Shown here in pieces: positions 19,392 through 30,971 of a stretch of 64,000 nt of DNA. Source of the DNA: Enterobacter mori (lineage in GTDB: Bacteria > Pseudomonadota > Gammaproteobacteria > Enterobacterales > Enterobacteriaceae). The notes under the pieces were generated by a model, which was not told where the DNA came from, did not search any database, and worked only from the letters and a program-made list of their open reading frames with translations. Both the position numbers and the translations under genes were made by a program. How positions within the stretch are numbered: the stretch's first letter is position 1; the number at the start of each line of letters is the position of its first letter. The stretch lies in the NCBI RefSeq assembly GCF_025244905.1, contig NZ_CP104285.1:1302001-1366000 (forward strand), given 5' to 3'.

Positions 19392-20675
19392 TTAGCGCTT
19401 CAGGTCAGACTTAAAATCACGCTGCTCGTAGCCGGTATACAGCTGACGAGGACGGGCGATTTTCATGCCTTCGCTGTGCATTTCGTTCCAGTGCGCAATC
19501 CAGCCTACGGTACGGGCCATGGCGAAGATCACGGTGAACATGGAGGACGGAATACCCATCGCTTTCAGAATAATGCCAGAGTAGAAGTCGACGTTCGGGT
19601 AGAGTTTCTTCTCGATGAAGTACGGGTCGTTCAGCGCGATGTGTTCCAGCTCCATCGCCACTTCCAGCAGGTCATCTTTGGTACCCAGCTCTTTCAGTAC
19701 TTCGTGGCAGGTCTCACGCATGACGGTGGCGCGCGGGTCGTAGTTTTTGTAAACACGGTGACCGAAGCCCATCAGGCGGAAGGAGTCATTCTTGTCTTTC
19801 GCGCGACGCACGAACTCAGGAATGTGCTCAACGGAGCTGATCTCTTCCAGCATCTTCAGTGCCGCTTCGTTCGCGCCGCCGTGCGCCGGTCCCCACAGGG
19901 AGGCGATGCCCGCAGCGATACAGGCGAACGGGTTCGCGCCTGAAGAGCCCGCGGTACGGACGGTAGAGGTAGAGGCGTTCTGTTCGTGGTCAGCGTGCAG
20001 GATCAGAATACGGTCCATCGCGCGTTCCAGCACCGGGTTCACTTCGTACTCTTCGCACGGCGTGGAGAACATCATGCGCAGGAAGTTACCCGCGTAGGAG
20101 AGGTCGTTGCGCGGATACACAAACGGCTGGCCGATAGAGTATTTGTAGCACATCGCCGCCATGGTAGGCATTTTGGACAGCAGGCGGAACGCCGCAATAT
20201 CACGGTGACGCGGGTTATTCACGTCCAGGGAGTCGTGGTAGAAGGCCGCCAGCGCACCGGTGATCCCGCACATCACCGCCATCGGGTGAGAGTCACGACG
20301 GAACGCATGGAACAGACGGGTAATCTGCTCATGGATCATGGTATGACGGGTCACGGTGGTTTTGAATTCATCGTACTGCGCCTGCGTCGGTTTTTCGCCG
20401 TTCAGCAGGATGTAGCACACTTCCAGATAGTTGGATTCGGTGGCTAACTGATCGATGGGGAAGCCGCGATGGAGCAGGATACCTTCGTCACCGTCAATGT
20501 AGGTGATTTTGGATTCGCAAGATGCGGTAGAGGTAAATCCAGGGTCAAAGGTGAAAACTCCTTTGGAACCCAGCATACGGATATCAATAACATCCTGACC
20601 GAGCGTGCCTTTTAGCACATCCAGTTCAATAGCAGTGTCACCACCCAGGGTGAGCTTTGCCTTTGTATCAGCCAT
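19392..20675 (-). CDS. gltA: Citrate synthase (type II, hexameric)
   Basis: Condenses oxaloacetate and acetyl-CoA to citrate, the entry step of the TCA cycle. The 427 residues equal the E. coli enzyme length, with active-site segments around [28 protein letters not shown] and [14 protein letters not shown] likely promoter lies about 220 bases upstream. It diverges from sdhCDAB, so entry and later steps of the cycle share a 654-base regulatory region. Confidence 0.98.
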   Translation of the reverse strand: MADTKAKLTLGGDTAIELDVLKGTLGQDVIDIRMLGSKGVFTFDPGFTSTASCESKITYIDGDEGILLHRGFPIDQLATESNYLEVCYILLNGEKPTQAQYDEFKTTVTRHTMIHEQITRLFHAFRRDSHPMAVMCGITGALAAFYHDSLDVNNPRHRDIAAFRLLSKMPTMAAMCYKYSIGQPFVYPRNDLSYAGNFLRMMFSTPCEEYEVNPVLERAMDRILILHADHEQNASTSTVRTAGSSGANPFACIAAGIASLWGPAHGGANEAALKMLEEISSVEHIPEFVRRAKDKNDSFRLMGFGHRVYKNYDPRATVMRETCHEVLKELGTKDDLLEVAMELEHIALNDPYFIEKKLYPNVDFYSGIILKAMGIPSSMFTVIFAMARTVGWIAHWNEMHSEGMKIARPRQLYTGYEQRDFKSDLKR

Positions 20676-20895
20676 TTACGGTCTCCTTAGCGCCTTATGC
20701 TTAAGACTGCGCTTTACCGAATTTGCTTTCAGCTGTTAATCACCGTTACCAGATTGTTATTTGGCTTACCGCTCAGCTCACGAGGACAAACCAGGGTACA
20801 GAGCTATGGCGCCTTGCAGGTAAACGAATGAAATATCAGTGAAACAACAGCAAATCAGCGTTTTTGCAGTCCGAATTATTCAAACCTGTATATCA

Positions 20896-20924
20896 CTAAT
20901 AACTGTCCTGATAACTTCGGTCAA
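20896..20924 (-). promoter_or_regulatory. Probable gltA promoter
   Basis: On the minus strand TTGACC (20924-20919) and TATTAG (20901-20896) are separated by exactly 17 bases. A start near 20889 would give a 5' leader of about 214 bases. This is a sequence match only. Confidence 0.6.
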
Positions 20925-21072
20925 TACCATCACACTGTTACATAACTATTTGTCAGGTGAAAGAGAGACCTCATAACTTTTGCGCATTATATGCCTTTTC
21001 TGCTGACGTTTGTAACAATATTGTTTAACATTTGTCAAATCAGATGATTAAAAATTAAAAAGATGTTGTTAT

Positions 21073-21088
21073 CGTGACCCTGATCACT
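21073..21088. promoter_or_regulatory. CRP-like site between gltA and sdhC
   Basis: CGTGA-CCCTGA-TCACT matches the CRP consensus TGTGA-N6-TCACA at 8 of 10 positions. It is centred about 80 bases upstream of the predicted sdhC transcription start. CRP control of these TCA genes is established in E. coli; the exact site here is inferred. Confidence 0.5.
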
Positions 21089-21125
21089 GTTCCAGAGAAA
21101 ACCCGACAAACTGTATGTAGGTTAA

Positions 21126-21154
21126 TTGTAATGATTTTGTGAACGGCCTATACT
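21126..21154 (+). promoter_or_regulatory. sdhC promoter
   Basis: TTGTAA (21126-21131), a 17-base spacer and TATACT (21149-21154). The surrounding sequence through TGCCGCCAGGTCTCCGG closely follows the E. coli sdh promoter region as I recall it. It leaves a leader of about 170 bases before sdhC. Confidence 0.7.
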
Positions 21155-21329
21155 GCCGCCAGGTCTCCGGAACACCCTGCAATCCCGAGCCACCCAGCGT
21201 TGTAACGTGTCGTTTTAGCATTTGGAAGCAATGTTTTGCATGACGCGCAGTTATAGAAAAGGAACGCTGCTTGACCCGCATCGCAGTCCGGAGGAAGGAA
21301 ACAATAAGAACAGCATGTGGGCGTTATTC

Positions 21330-21719
21330 ATGATAAGAAATGTGAAAAAACAAAGACCTGTCAATCTGGATCTCAAAACGATCCGATTCCCTGTAACAGC
21401 AATAGCGTCCATTTTGCACCGCGTCTCCGGTGTGATTACGTTTGTGGCGGTGGGTATTTTGCTGTGGTTGCTGGGAACCAGCCTCTCCTCTCCTGAAGGG
21501 TTCCTCCAGGCCTCTGCCATTATGAACAGCTTCTTCGTGAAATTTATCATGTGGGGCATTCTGACTGCGCTGGCGTACCACGTTGTGGTGGGTGTTCGCC
21601 ATATGCTGATGGACTTTGGCTATCTGGAAGAGACTTTCGAAGCCGGGAAACGCTCCGCTAACATTTCATTTGTGATCACTGTCGTGCTTTCACTTCTCGC
21701 AGGAGTTCTCGTATGGTAA
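21330..21719 (+). CDS. sdhC: Succinate dehydrogenase cytochrome b556 subunit
   Basis: Membrane anchor of complex II; with SdhD it binds heme b and ubiquinone. I use the ATG at 21330 ([14 protein letters not shown]), giving 129 residues as in E. coli; an in-frame ATG at 21315 (MWALF) is an alternative. Three membrane helices are evident. Ser27 and Arg31 (IASILHR) match the quinone-site residues and His84 (LAYHVVVG) the heme ligand. First gene of the sdh-suc operon; it overlaps sdhD by seven bases. Confidence 0.95.
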   Translation: MIRNVKKQRPVNLDLKTIRFPVTAIASILHRVSGVITFVAVGILLWLLGTSLSSPEGFLQASAIMNSFFVKFIMWGILTALAYHVVVGVRHMLMDFGYLEETFEAGKRSANISFVITVVLSLLAGVLVW

Positions 21720-22060
21720 GCAACGCCTCCGCATTAGGACGCAACGGCGTACATGACTTCATCCTGGTCCGTGCTACCGCCATCGTTCTCACCCTTTACA
21801 TCATCTATATGATCGGTTTCTTCGCGACCAGCGGCACGCTGACGTGGGAAATCTGGAGTGGGTTCTTCGGATCTGCCTTCACCAAAGTGTTCACCCTGCT
21901 GGCGCTGTTCTCGATTCTTATTCATGCCTGGATTGGCATGTGGCAGGTGTTGACCGATTACGTTAAACCACTGGCGATTCGCCTTCCTCTGCAGCTGGCG
22001 ATTGTCGTTGCACTGGTGGTTTACGTTATTTATGGATTCGTTGTGGTGTGGGGTGTGTAA
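21713..22060 (+). CDS. sdhD: Succinate dehydrogenase hydrophobic anchor SdhD
   Basis: Second membrane anchor of complex II, 115 residues with three membrane helices. His71 (SILIHAWIG) and Asp82-Tyr83 (VLTDYVK) match heme- and quinone-site residues of the E. coli protein. It starts inside the sdhC tail after a CAGGAG site, and its TAA shares one base with the sdhA ATG (TAATG). Confidence 0.96.
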   Translation: MVSNASALGRNGVHDFILVRATAIVLTLYIIYMIGFFATSGTLTWEIWSGFFGSAFTKVFTLLALFSILIHAWIGMWQVLTDYVKPLAIRLPLQLAIVVALVVYVIYGFVVVWGV

Positions 22061-23826
22061 TGAAACTGCCAGTCAGAGAATTTGATGCTGTTGTGATTGG
22101 TGCGGGTGGCGCAGGTATGCGTGCCGCACTGCAAATTTCCCAGAGCGGCCAGACCTGTGCGCTGCTCTCTAAAGTATTCCCAACCCGTTCGCACACCGTG
22201 TCTGCTCAGGGCGGTATCACCGTCGCGCTGGGTAATACCCATGAAGATAACTGGGAATGGCACATGTACGACACGGTAAAAGGTTCCGATTACATCGGTG
22301 ACCAGGATGCCATCGAATATATGTGTAAAACCGGCCCGGAAGCGATTCTGGAGCTGGACCACATGGGGCTGCCGTTCTCCCGTCTGGAAAATGGCACCAT
22401 CTATCAACGTCCGTTTGGCGGCCAGTCGAAAGATTTCGGCGGCGAGCAGGCGGCGCGTACGGCGGCAGCGGCTGACCGTACGGGGCACGCACTGCTGCAC
22501 ACGCTGTATCAGCAAAACCTCAAAAACCACACCACCATCTTCTCCGAGTGGTATGCGCTGGATCTGGTGAAAAACGCCGATGGCGCAATCGTCGGTTGTA
22601 CCGCGCTGTGTATCGAAACCGGTGAAGTGGTCTACTTCAAAGCCCGCGCTACCGTGCTGGCAACCGGCGGTGCAGGCCGTATCTATCAGTCCACCACCAA
22701 CGCCCACATCAACACCGGTGACGGTGTCGGTATGGCTATCCGCGCGGGCGTGCCGGTGCAGGATATGGAAATGTGGCAGTTCCACCCAACCGGTATCGCC
22801 GGTGCAGGCGTTCTGGTAACGGAAGGCTGCCGCGGTGAAGGCGGTTACCTGCTGAACAAGCACGGCGAGCGCTTCATGGAGCGTTATGCCCCGAATGCGA
22901 AAGACCTGGCGGGTCGTGACGTGGTGGCGCGTTCCATCATGATCGAAATCCGTGAAGGCCGCGGCTGCGACGGCCCGTGGGGCCCACACGCGAAACTGAA
23001 GCTCGACCACCTGGGTAAAGAGGTTCTGGAATCCCGCCTGCCGGGCATCCTGGAACTGTCCCGCACCTTCGCACACGTCGACCCGGTGAAAGAGCCGATT
23101 CCGGTTATCCCAACCTGCCACTACATGATGGGCGGTATTCCGACCAAAGTGACCGGTCAGGCGCTGACCGTGAACGAGCAGGGCGAAGACGTGGTTATTC
23201 CTGGCCTGTTCGCGGTAGGCGAAATTGCCTGCGTATCCGTACACGGCGCAAACCGTCTGGGCGGCAACTCCCTGCTGGATCTGGTGGTGTTTGGTCGCGC
23301 AGTGGGTCTGCATCTGCAGGAATCCATTGCCGAGCAGGGCGCGCTGCGTGATGCAACCGATGACGAAATTGATGCCTCTCTTGCGCGCCTCAACCGCTGG
23401 AACGGTAACCGTAACGGCGAAGATCCGGTGGAAATCCGCAAAGCGCTGCAGGAATGCATGCAGCATAACTTCTCGGTATTCCGTGAAGGCGACGCGATGG
23501 CCAAAGGCCTTGAGCAGCTGAAGGCTATCCGCGAGCGTCTGAAAAATGCCCGTCTGGACGACACCTCCAGCGAGTTCAACACCCAGCGCGTTGAGTGCCT
23601 GGAGCTGGATAACCTGATGGAAACCGCTTACGCCACTGCGGTGTCGGCAAACTTCCGTACCGAAAGCCGTGGCGCGCATAGCCGCTTCGACTTCCCGGAT
23701 CGTGATGACGAAAACTGGCTGTGCCATTCCCTGTATCTGCCAGAGTCGGAATCCATGACGCGTCGTAGCGTCAACATGGAACCGAAACTGCGTCCGGCGT
23801 TCCCGCCGAAGATTCGTACTTATTAA
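22060..23826 (+). CDS. sdhA: Succinate dehydrogenase flavoprotein subunit
   Basis: Catalytic subunit that oxidises succinate to fumarate at a covalently bound FAD on the cytoplasmic face of the inner membrane. From the ATG at 22060 ([19 protein letters not shown]) it has 588 residues. The dinucleotide-binding [10 protein letters not shown], the flavinylated His45 in [12 protein letters not shown], the substrate-loop segment [12 protein letters not shown] and the C-terminal [12 protein letters not shown] are all intact. A TTG four codons upstream is not credible because it lies inside sdhD. Confidence 0.97.
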   Translation: MKLPVREFDAVVIGAGGAGMRAALQISQSGQTCALLSKVFPTRSHTVSAQGGITVALGNTHEDNWEWHMYDTVKGSDYIGDQDAIEYMCKTGPEAILELDHMGLPFSRLENGTIYQRPFGGQSKDFGGEQAARTAAAADRTGHALLHTLYQQNLKNHTTIFSEWYALDLVKNADGAIVGCTALCIETGEVVYFKARATVLATGGAGRIYQSTTNAHINTGDGVGMAIRAGVPVQDMEMWQFHPTGIAGAGVLVTEGCRGEGGYLLNKHGERFMERYAPNAKDLAGRDVVARSIMIEIREGRGCDGPWGPHAKLKLDHLGKEVLESRLPGILELSRTFAHVDPVKEPIPVIPTCHYMMGGIPTKVTGQALTVNEQGEDVVIPGLFAVGEIACVSVHGANRLGGNSLLDLVVFGRAVGLHLQESIAEQGALRDATDDEIDASLARLNRWNGNRNGEDPVEIRKALQECMQHNFSVFREGDAMAKGLEQLKAIRERLKNARLDDTSSEFNTQRVECLELDNLMETAYATAVSANFRTESRGAHSRFDFPDRDDENWLCHSLYLPESESMTRRSVNMEPKLRPAFPPKIRTY

Positions 23827-23841
23827 TGCGGAGACAGGATA

Positions 23842-24558
23842 ATGAAACTCGAATTCTCAGTTTATCGTTATAACCCGGATGTAGACGACGCGCCGCGCAT
23901 GCAGGATTACACCCTGGAAGCGGAGGAAGGTCGCGACATGATGCTGCTGGATGCCTTAATGCAGCTGAAAGAAAAAGATCCAACGCTGTCGTTCCGCCGC
24001 TCCTGCCGTGAAGGGGTCTGTGGCTCTGACGGTGTGAACATGAACGGCAAAAATGGCCTGGCCTGCATCACGCCAATTTCAGCGTTGCAGCGTCCTGGTC
24101 AGAAAATTGTTATCCGTCCTTTGCCAGGCCTGCCGGTCGTGCGTGATTTGGTGGTAGACATGGGGCAATTCTATGCACAATATGAGAAGATTAAGCCTTA
24201 CTTATTGAATAATGGGCAAAATCCACCCGCTCGCGAGCACTTACAGTCTCCTGAGCAGCGTGAAAAACTCGATGGGTTGTACGAGTGTATTCTCTGTGCA
24301 TGTTGTTCTACGTCCTGCCCGTCGTTCTGGTGGAACCCGGACAAGTTTATCGGCCCGGCCGGTCTGCTGGCTGCCTATCGCTTCCTGATCGATAGCCGCG
24401 ACACCGAAACCGATAACCGTCTGGAAGGATTAAGTGACGCTTTCAGCGTATTCCGCTGCCATAGCATCATGAACTGCGTCAGTGTGTGTCCTAAGGGACT
24501 GAACCCGACGCGCGCCATCGGCCATATTAAGTCGATGCTGTTGCAGCGCAGTGCGTAA
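23842..24558 (+). CDS. sdhB: Succinate dehydrogenase iron-sulfur subunit
   Basis: Electron-transfer subunit with three Fe-S clusters, passing electrons from SdhA to quinone. The 238 residues contain the [2Fe-2S] cysteines in SCREGVCGSDG and GLACI, and two ferredoxin-type groups (CILCACCSTSCP and CHSIMNCVSVCPKG) for the [4Fe-4S] and [3Fe-4S] clusters. It follows sdhA by 15 bases; a REP pair separates it from sucA. Confidence 0.97.
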   Translation: MKLEFSVYRYNPDVDDAPRMQDYTLEAEEGRDMMLLDALMQLKEKDPTLSFRRSCREGVCGSDGVNMNGKNGLACITPISALQRPGQKIVIRPLPGLPVVRDLVVDMGQFYAQYEKIKPYLLNNGQNPPAREHLQSPEQREKLDGLYECILCACCSTSCPSFWWNPDKFIGPAGLLAAYRFLIDSRDTETDNRLEGLSDAFSVFRCHSIMNCVSVCPKGLNPTRAIGHIKSMLLQRSA

Positions 24559-24566
24559 GTAAAAAT

Positions 24567-24632
24567 GCCGGATGGCGCTGCGCTTATCCGGCCTACGTAA
24601 CAGTAGGCCCGGTAAGCGTAGCGCCACCGGGC
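24567..24632. repeat. REP pair (BIME) between sdhB and sucA
   Basis: An inverted pair, GCCGGATGGCGCTGCGC...CCGGCCTAC and GTAGGCCCGGTAAGCG...CACCGGGC, lies inside the operon. Such elements can stabilise upstream mRNA or mark a processing point, so sdhCDAB and sucAB may differ in stoichiometry. The rest of the 238-base gap (to 24796) holds the sucA leader. Confidence 0.85.
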
Positions 24633-24796
24633 AAATTGCAGAAACCTTTAAAAACTGCCCTGAAGTCTAGACAGTTTCTAAAGGTTCCTTCGCGGGCCAA
24701 ATGAAAAGAGCTCGCAGGTGAACCCCGGCACGTACACGTGGTGTGCGTGGTAGTTTCTACGGCGAAAGTAAGCATAAAAATGCTTAAGGGATCACG

Positions 24797-27604
24797 ATGC
24801 AGAACGGCGCAATGAAAGCCTGGCTGGACTCTTCTTTCCTTTCTGGTGCGAACCAGAGCTGGATCGAACAGCTCTATGAAGACTTCTTAACCGATCCTGA
24901 CTCAGTGGACGCAAACTGGCGTTCCATGTTCCAGGAGTTGCCTGGCACGGGAGTCAAACCGGATCAATTCCACTCCAAAACACGTGATTATTTCCGCCGT
25001 CTGGCGAAGGATGCCTCACGTTACTCTTCTGCGATTTCCGACCCTGACACCAATGCGAAGCAGGTTAAAGTCCTGCAGCTCATCAACGCTTATCGCTTCC
25101 GCGGTCACCAGCATGCGAATCTCGATCCGCTGGGGCTGTGGCAGCAGGAACGTGTGGCCGATCTCGATCCGGCGTATCACGATCTGACCGAGGCCGATTT
25201 CCAGGAAAGCTTTAACGTAGGTTCCTTTGCCATCGGCAAAGACACGATGAAGCTGGGCGAACTGATTAACGCGCTCAAGCAAACCTACTGCGGCTCCATC
25301 GGCGCGGAATACATGCACATCACCTCTACAGAAGAGAAACGCTGGATCCAGCAGCGTATCGAATCCGTGGCGGGCCACGCGACATTCTCGGCTGATGAGA
25401 AAAAACGTTTCCTCAGCGAACTGACTGCAGCAGAAGGCCTTGAGCGCTATCTGGGCGCGAAATTCCCGGGGGCAAAACGCTTCTCGCTGGAAGGCGGTGA
25501 CGCGTTAGTGCCAATGCTGAAAGAGCTGATTCGCCACGCAGGCAACAGCGGTACTCGTGAAGTTGTACTGGGCATGGCGCACCGCGGTCGTCTGAACGTG
25601 CTGGTCAACGTGCTGGGTAAAAAACCGCAGGATCTGTTCGACGAGTTTGCGGGCAAACACAAAGAACACCTCGGCACCGGCGACGTGAAGTACCACATGG
25701 GCTTCTCGTCTGATATCGAAACCGAAGGTGGGCTGGTACACCTGGCGCTGGCGTTTAACCCGTCGCACCTTGAAATCGTTAGCCCGGTGGTTATCGGTTC
25801 CGTTCGTGCGCGTCTGGATCGTCTGGACGAGCCGAGCAGCAACAAAGTTCTGCCAATCACCATTCACGGTGATGCGGCGATTACCGGCCAGGGCGTAGTT
25901 CAGGAAACCCTGAACATGTCGAAAGCGCGTGGCTACGAAGTGGGCGGTACCGTTCGCATCGTGATCAACAACCAGGTGGGCTTCACCACCTCTAACCCGC
26001 TGGACGCGCGTTCTACCCCATACTGTACCGACATCGGTAAGATGGTGCAGGCGCCAATCTTCCACGTGAATGCGGATGACCCGGAAGCGGTCGCTTTCGT
26101 CACCCGTCTGGCGCTCGACTTCCGTAACACCTTTAAACGTGACGTGCTGATCGACCTGTTCTGCTACCGCCGTCACGGCCACAACGAAGCTGACGAGCCA
26201 AGTGCAACCCAGCCGTTGATGTATCAGAAAATCAAAAAACACCCGACCCCGCGTAAAATCTATGCTGACAAGCTGGAAGCGGACAAAGTGGCGACGCTGG
26301 AAGATGCGACCGAGCTGGTCAATCTTTACCGCGACGCGCTGGATGCGGGTGAATGCGTAGTGAAAGAGCTGCGCCCAATGAACATGCACTCCTTTACCTG
26401 GTCGCCGTACCTCAACCACGAGTGGGATGAGAGCTACCCGAACAAGGTTGAGATGAAGCGCCTGCAGGAGCTGGCTAAACGCATCAGCACCGTACCGGAC
26501 GCTATCGAAATGCAGTCTCGCGTAGCGAAAATCTACGGTGATCGTCAGGCCATGGCGGCAGGCGAGAAGCTCTTCGACTGGGGCGGTGCGGAAACCCTGG
26601 CCTATGCGACGCTGGTTGACGAAGGTATTCCTGTTCGTCTGTCCGGTGAAGATGCGGGCCGTGGTACCTTCTTCCACCGTCACGCGGTGGTTCACAACCA
26701 GTCCAACGGTTCAACCTACACCCCGCTGCAGCACGTGCACAACGGCCAGGGCCAGTTCAAGGTCTGGGACTCCGTGCTGTCTGAAGAAGCGGTACTGGCC
26801 TTCGAATACGGCTACGCCACCGCAGAACCCCGCACCCTGACCATCTGGGAAGCGCAGTTCGGTGACTTCGCCAACGGTGCTCAGGTGGTTATCGACCAGT
26901 TCATCTCCTCCGGTGAGCAGAAGTGGGGCCGCATGTGTGGTCTGGTGATGCTGCTGCCGCACGGTTATGAAGGACAGGGTCCGGAGCACTCCTCCGCGCG
27001 TCTGGAACGTTATCTGCAGCTCTGCGCCGAGCAGAACATGCAGGTTTGCGTGCCGTCTACCCCGGCCCAGGTGTACCACATGCTGCGTCGTCAGGCGCTG
27101 CGCGGCATGCGCCGTCCGCTGGTGGTGATGTCACCAAAATCTCTGCTGCGTCATCCGCTGGCTGTTTCAAGCCTGGATGAACTGGCCAACGGCACCTTCC
27201 TGCCGGCCATCGGCGAGATTGACGAACTGGATCCGAAGGGCGTGAAGCGTGTCGTGATGTGTTCTGGTAAGGTTTATTACGACCTGCTGGAACAGCGCCG
27301 CAAGAACGATCAGAAAGATGTCGCCATCGTGCGTATCGAGCAGCTTTATCCGTTCCCGCATCAGGCGATGCAGGACGTGCTGAAACAATATGCTCACGTA
27401 CATGATTTTGTCTGGTGCCAGGAAGAGCCGCTCAACCAGGGCGCATGGTACTGCAGCCAGCATCATTTCCGTGAAGTGATTCCATTTGGGTCTGCTCTGC
27501 GTTATGCAGGTCGCCCGGCCTCCGCCTCTCCGGCGGTAGGGTATATGTCCGTTCACCAGAAGCAGCAACAAGATCTGGTCAATGACGCGCTGAACGTCGA
27601 TTAA
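24797..27604 (+). CDS. sucA: 2-oxoglutarate dehydrogenase E1 component
   Basis: Thiamine-diphosphate decarboxylase of the 2-oxoglutarate dehydrogenase complex, which transfers a succinyl group to the SucB lipoyl arm. It has 935 residues (E. coli 933 as I recall it), beginning [20 protein letters not shown]. Conserved blocks include [13 protein letters not shown], the ThDP-binding [13 protein letters not shown] region, [16 protein letters not shown] and the C-terminal transketolase-like domain. The ATG follows a AAGGGAT site. Confidence 0.97.
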   Translation: MQNGAMKAWLDSSFLSGANQSWIEQLYEDFLTDPDSVDANWRSMFQELPGTGVKPDQFHSKTRDYFRRLAKDASRYSSAISDPDTNAKQVKVLQLINAYRFRGHQHANLDPLGLWQQERVADLDPAYHDLTEADFQESFNVGSFAIGKDTMKLGELINALKQTYCGSIGAEYMHITSTEEKRWIQQRIESVAGHATFSADEKKRFLSELTAAEGLERYLGAKFPGAKRFSLEGGDALVPMLKELIRHAGNSGTREVVLGMAHRGRLNVLVNVLGKKPQDLFDEFAGKHKEHLGTGDVKYHMGFSSDIETEGGLVHLALAFNPSHLEIVSPVVIGSVRARLDRLDEPSSNKVLPITIHGDAAITGQGVVQETLNMSKARGYEVGGTVRIVINNQVGFTTSNPLDARSTPYCTDIGKMVQAPIFHVNADDPEAVAFVTRLALDFRNTFKRDVLIDLFCYRRHGHNEADEPSATQPLMYQKIKKHPTPRKIYADKLEADKVATLEDATELVNLYRDALDAGECVVKELRPMNMHSFTWSPYLNHEWDESYPNKVEMKRLQELAKRISTVPDAIEMQSRVAKIYGDRQAMAAGEKLFDWGGAETLAYATLVDEGIPVRLSGEDAGRGTFFHRHAVVHNQSNGSTYTPLQHVHNGQGQFKVWDSVLSEEAVLAFEYGYATAEPRTLTIWEAQFGDFANGAQVVIDQFISSGEQKWGRMCGLVMLLPHGYEGQGPEHSSARLERYLQLCAEQNMQVCVPSTPAQVYHMLRRQALRGMRRPLVVMSPKSLLRHPLAVSSLDELANGTFLPAIGEIDELDPKGVKRVVMCSGKVYYDLLEQRRKNDQKDVAIVRIEQLYPFPHQAMQDVLKQYAHVHDFVWCQEEPLNQGAWYCSQHHFREVIPFGSALRYAGRPASASPAVGYMSVHQKQQQDLVNDALNVD

Positions 27605-27618
27605 TTAAAGGATACATA

Positions 27619-28839
27619 ATGAGTAGCGTAGATATTCTTGTTCCCGACCTGCCTGAGTCTGTAGCAGATGCGACCGTCGCCACCTGGCACAAAAAACCGG
27701 GCGATGCCGTTAAGCGCGATGAAGTGCTGGTAGAAATCGAAACTGACAAAGTGGTACTGGAAGTACCGGCTTCGGCGGATGGCGTTCTGGACGCGGTGCT
27801 GGAAGATGAAGGTACCACCGTCACCTCTCGTCAGATCCTGGGTCGCCTGCGTGAAGGCAACAGCGCGGGCAAAGAGTCCAGCGCCAAGTCTGAAGAGAAA
27901 GCGTCTACCCCAGCGCAGCGCCAGCAGGCCTCTCTGGAAGAGCAAACCAACGATGCACTGAGCCCGGCGATCCGCCGTCTGCTGGCTGAGCACAACCTGG
28001 ACGCGGCAGCCATTAAAGGCACCGGTGTGGGTGGACGTCTGACGCGCGAAGATATCGAGAAGCACCTGGCGAAAGCACCTGCGAAAGCAGAAGCTAAAGC
28101 CCCTACAGCAGCACCGGCAGCGCAGCCTGCTCTGGGCGCACGCAGCGAAAAACGCGTGCCAATGACTCGCCTGCGTAAGCGTGTGGCCGAGCGTCTGCTG
28201 GAAGCGAAAAACTCCACCGCGATGCTGACCACCTTCAACGAAGTGAACATGAAGCCAATCATGGACCTGCGTAAGCAGTACGGTGACGCGTTTGAAAAAC
28301 GTCACGGTATCCGTCTGGGCTTTATGTCCTTCTACGTCAAGGCGGTGGTTGAAGCGCTGAAACGCTACCCGGAAGTGAACGCCTCTATTGACGGCGATGA
28401 CGTGGTTTACCACAACTACTTCGACGTCAGCATGGCGGTTTCTACCCCGCGTGGCCTGGTGACCCCGGTTCTGCGTGACGTGGATACCCTGGGTATGGCT
28501 GACATCGAGAAAAACATTAAAGAGCTGGCTGTGAAAGGCCGCGACGGCAAGCTGACCGTAGACGACCTGACCGGCGGTAACTTCACCATTACCAACGGCG
28601 GCGTATTTGGTTCGCTGATGTCTACCCCGATCATTAACCCGCCGCAGAGCGCGATCCTGGGTATGCATGCCATTAAAGATCGCCCTATGGCGGTAGACGG
28701 TAAAGTTGAGATCCTGCCAATGATGTACCTGGCACTCTCTTACGACCACCGCCTGATCGACGGCCGCGAGTCCGTGGGCTTCCTGGTAGCGATTAAAGAG
28801 CTGCTGGAAGATCCAACGCGTCTGCTGCTGGACGTCTAG
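27619..28839 (+). CDS. sucB: Dihydrolipoyl succinyltransferase (E2)
   Basis: Core of the 2-oxoglutarate dehydrogenase complex, forming succinyl-CoA. The 406 residues comprise a lipoyl domain with Lys44 in [13 protein letters not shown], a peripheral-subunit-binding domain (about 110-150, [20 protein letters not shown]), an Ala/Lys-rich linker and a catalytic domain ending with the acyltransferase motif [11 protein letters not shown]. It follows sucA by 14 bases. Confidence 0.97.
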   Translation: MSSVDILVPDLPESVADATVATWHKKPGDAVKRDEVLVEIETDKVVLEVPASADGVLDAVLEDEGTTVTSRQILGRLREGNSAGKESSAKSEEKASTPAQRQQASLEEQTNDALSPAIRRLLAEHNLDAAAIKGTGVGGRLTREDIEKHLAKAPAKAEAKAPTAAPAAQPALGARSEKRVPMTRLRKRVAERLLEAKNSTAMLTTFNEVNMKPIMDLRKQYGDAFEKRHGIRLGFMSFYVKAVVEALKRYPEVNASIDGDDVVYHNYFDVSMAVSTPRGLVTPVLRDVDTLGMADIEKNIKELAVKGRDGKLTVDDLTGGNFTITNGGVFGSLMSTPIINPPQSAILGMHAIKDRPMAVDGKVEILPMMYLALSYDHRLIDGRESVGFLVAIKELLEDPTRLLLDV

Positions 28840-28860
28840 TAACGTTTTAGCGTCACCTGC

Positions 28861-28896
28861 CCTGTAGGCCGGATAAGCGTAGCGCCGGCCTACAGG
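28861..28896. repeat. REP palindrome between sucB and sucC
   Basis: CCTGTAGGCCGG and CCGGCCTACAGG form a perfect 12-bp inverted repeat around ATAAGCGTAGCG. It is a compact REP-type hairpin within the operon and could cause partial uncoupling of sucCD from sucAB. Confidence 0.85.
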
Positions 28897-28935
28897 TTTG
28901 AAGATAACGATTACCCTGAAGGATGGATAGAACAC

Positions 28936-30102
28936 ATGAACTTACATGAATATCAGGCCAAACAGCTGTTTGCCCGGTATGGCTTACCGGCGCCGGTGGG
29001 TTATGCCTGTACTACCCCGCGTGAAGCAGAAGAAGCCGCATCTAAAATCGGTTCCGGCCCGTGGGTAGTTAAATGTCAGGTTCACGCTGGCGGTCGCGGT
29101 AAAGCGGGCGGTGTGAAGGTTGTTAAGAGCAAAGAAGAAATTCGTGCGTTTGCTGAACATTGGCTCGGCAAACGTCTGGTAACGTACCAGACAGACGCGA
29201 ACGGCCAGCCGGTTAACCAGATTCTGGTGGAAGCGGCGACCGACATCGCGAAAGAACTGTATCTGGGCGCGGTGGTTGACCGTAGCTCCCGTCGCGTGGT
29301 GTTCATGGCGTCTACCGAAGGCGGCGTGGAAATCGAAAAAGTGGCGGAAGAGACCCCGCATCTGATCCACAAAGTGGCTATCGATCCGCTGGCGGGCCCA
29401 ATGCCTTACCAGGGTCGCGAGCTGGCGTTCAAACTGGGCCTGGAAGGCAAGCTGGTTCAGCAGTTCACCAAGATCTTCATGGGTCTGGCGAACATTTTCC
29501 TGGAGCGCGATCTGGCGCTGATCGAGATCAACCCGCTGGTGATCACCACCCAGGGCGACCTGATCTGCCTCGACGGCAAGCTGGGCGCTGACGGCAACGC
29601 GCTGTTCCGCCAGTCCGATCTGCGCGAAATGCGCGATCAGTCTCAGGAAGATCCGCGTGAAGCGCAGGCGGCACAGTGGGAGCTGAACTACGTGGCGCTG
29701 GATGGCAACATCGGCTGCATGGTTAACGGCGCAGGCCTGGCAATGGGCACCATGGACATTGTTAAGCTGCACGGCGGTGAGCCAGCTAACTTCCTCGACG
29801 TAGGCGGCGGCGCAACCAAAGAGCGCGTAACCGAAGCGTTCAAAATCATTCTCTCTGACGACAACGTGAAGGCCGTTCTGGTGAACATCTTCGGCGGCAT
29901 CGTCCGTTGCGACCTCATCGCCGACGGCATCATCGGTGCGGTAGAAGAAGTGGGTGTTAACGTTCCGGTGGTTGTGCGTCTGGAAGGTAACAACGCTGAA
30001 CTCGGCGCGAAAAAACTGGCTGACAGCGGCCTGAATATTATTGCAGCGAAAAGTCTGACGGATGCAGCTCAGCAGGTTGTTGCCGCAGTGGAGGGGAAAT
30101 AA
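28936..30102 (+). CDS. sucC: Succinyl-CoA synthetase beta subunit
   Basis: ATP-grasp subunit that, with SucD, converts succinyl-CoA to succinate with substrate-level phosphorylation. The 388 residues start [16 protein letters not shown]. They show the nucleotide-binding [12 protein letters not shown] loop, [10 protein letters not shown] and the C-terminal [23 protein letters not shown] blocks. Its TAA shares a base with the sucD ATG (TAATG). Confidence 0.97.
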   Translation: MNLHEYQAKQLFARYGLPAPVGYACTTPREAEEAASKIGSGPWVVKCQVHAGGRGKAGGVKVVKSKEEIRAFAEHWLGKRLVTYQTDANGQPVNQILVEAATDIAKELYLGAVVDRSSRRVVFMASTEGGVEIEKVAEETPHLIHKVAIDPLAGPMPYQGRELAFKLGLEGKLVQQFTKIFMGLANIFLERDLALIEINPLVITTQGDLICLDGKLGADGNALFRQSDLREMRDQSQEDPREAQAAQWELNYVALDGNIGCMVNGAGLAMGTMDIVKLHGGEPANFLDVGGGATKERVTEAFKIILSDDNVKAVLVNIFGGIVRCDLIADGIIGAVEEVGVNVPVVVRLEGNNAELGAKKLADSGLNIIAAKSLTDAAQQVVAAVEGK

Positions 30103-30971
30103 TGTCAGTTTTAATTAATAAAGATACCAAGGTTATCTGCCAGGGCTTCACCGGTAGCCAGGGGACTTTCCACTCCGAACAGGCAATTGCCTACGGTACG
30201 CAGATGGTTGGCGGCGTAACGCCAGGTAAAGGCGGCACCACGCACCTGGGCCTGCCGGTGTTCAACACCGTGCGTGAAGCGGTAGAAGCAACGGGCGCAA
30301 CCGCGACCGTGATCTACGTTCCGGCGCCGTTCTGCAAAGACTCCATTCTGGAAGCGATCGACGCAGGCATCAAACTGATCATCACCATCACAGAAGGCAT
30401 CCCGACGCTGGATATGCTGACCGTGAAGGTGAAGCTGGATGAAGCAGGCGTGCGCATGATCGGTCCGAACTGCCCAGGCGTGATCACTCCGGGCGAATGC
30501 AAAATCGGGATCATGCCGGGCCACATCCACAAGCCGGGCAAAGTGGGCATCGTTTCCCGTTCCGGTACCCTGACCTATGAAGCGGTTAAGCAGACCACTG
30601 ACTACGGTTTCGGCCAGTCCACCTGTGTGGGCATCGGCGGTGACCCGATCCCGGGCTCTAACTTCATCGACATCCTGAAGCTGTTCCAGGAAGATCCGCA
30701 GACCGAAGCGATTGTGATGATCGGTGAGATCGGCGGTAGCGCGGAAGAAGAAGCCGCTGCTTACATTAAAGAGCACGTGACCAAGCCGGTTGTGGGCTAC
30801 ATCGCGGGTGTGACCGCGCCGAAAGGCAAGCGTATGGGTCACGCAGGCGCGATCATCGCCGGGGGTAAAGGTACGGCTGATGAGAAATTCGCAGCGCTCG
30901 AAGCCGCAGGCGTGAAAACCGTTCGCAGCCTGGCGGATATCGGCGAAGCACTGAAATCCATCATTAAGTAA
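30102..30971 (+). CDS. sucD: Succinyl-CoA synthetase alpha subunit
   Basis: CoA-binding subunit carrying the active-site phosphohistidine. In this 289-residue protein His247 lies in [19 protein letters not shown], and the CoA-binding [12 protein letters not shown] segment is N-terminal. It is the last gene of sdhCDAB-sucABCD. The 3' untranslated region that follows resembles the SdhX small RNA and ends in an intrinsic terminator. Confidence 0.97.
   Translation: MSVLINKDTKVICQGFTGSQGTFHSEQAIAYGTQMVGGVTPGKGGTTHLGLPVFNTVREAVEATGATATVIYVPAPFCKDSILEAIDAGIKLIITITEGIPTLDMLTVKVKLDEAGVRMIGPNCPGVITPGECKIGIMPGHIHKPGKVGIVSRSGTLTYEAVKQTTDYGFGQSTCVGIGGDPIPGSNFIDILKLFQEDPQTEAIVMIGEIGGSAEEEAAAYIKEHVTKPVVGYIAGVTAPKGKRMGHAGAIIAGGKGTADEKFAALEAAGVKTVRSLADIGEALKSIIK

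Noticed and set aside
22030..23727. Open frame of about 565 codons antisense to sdhA
   Set aside because: It is the mirror of a strongly codon-biased gene; the composition (His/Arg/Gln/Val-rich, no family motif) is typical of a shadow frame, and the sdh operon on the other strand is certain.
27601..28935. Antisense frame of about 444 codons across sucB
   Set aside because: Low-complexity repeats in it are the reverse of the SucB Ala/Lys linker; it is a shadow of sucB.
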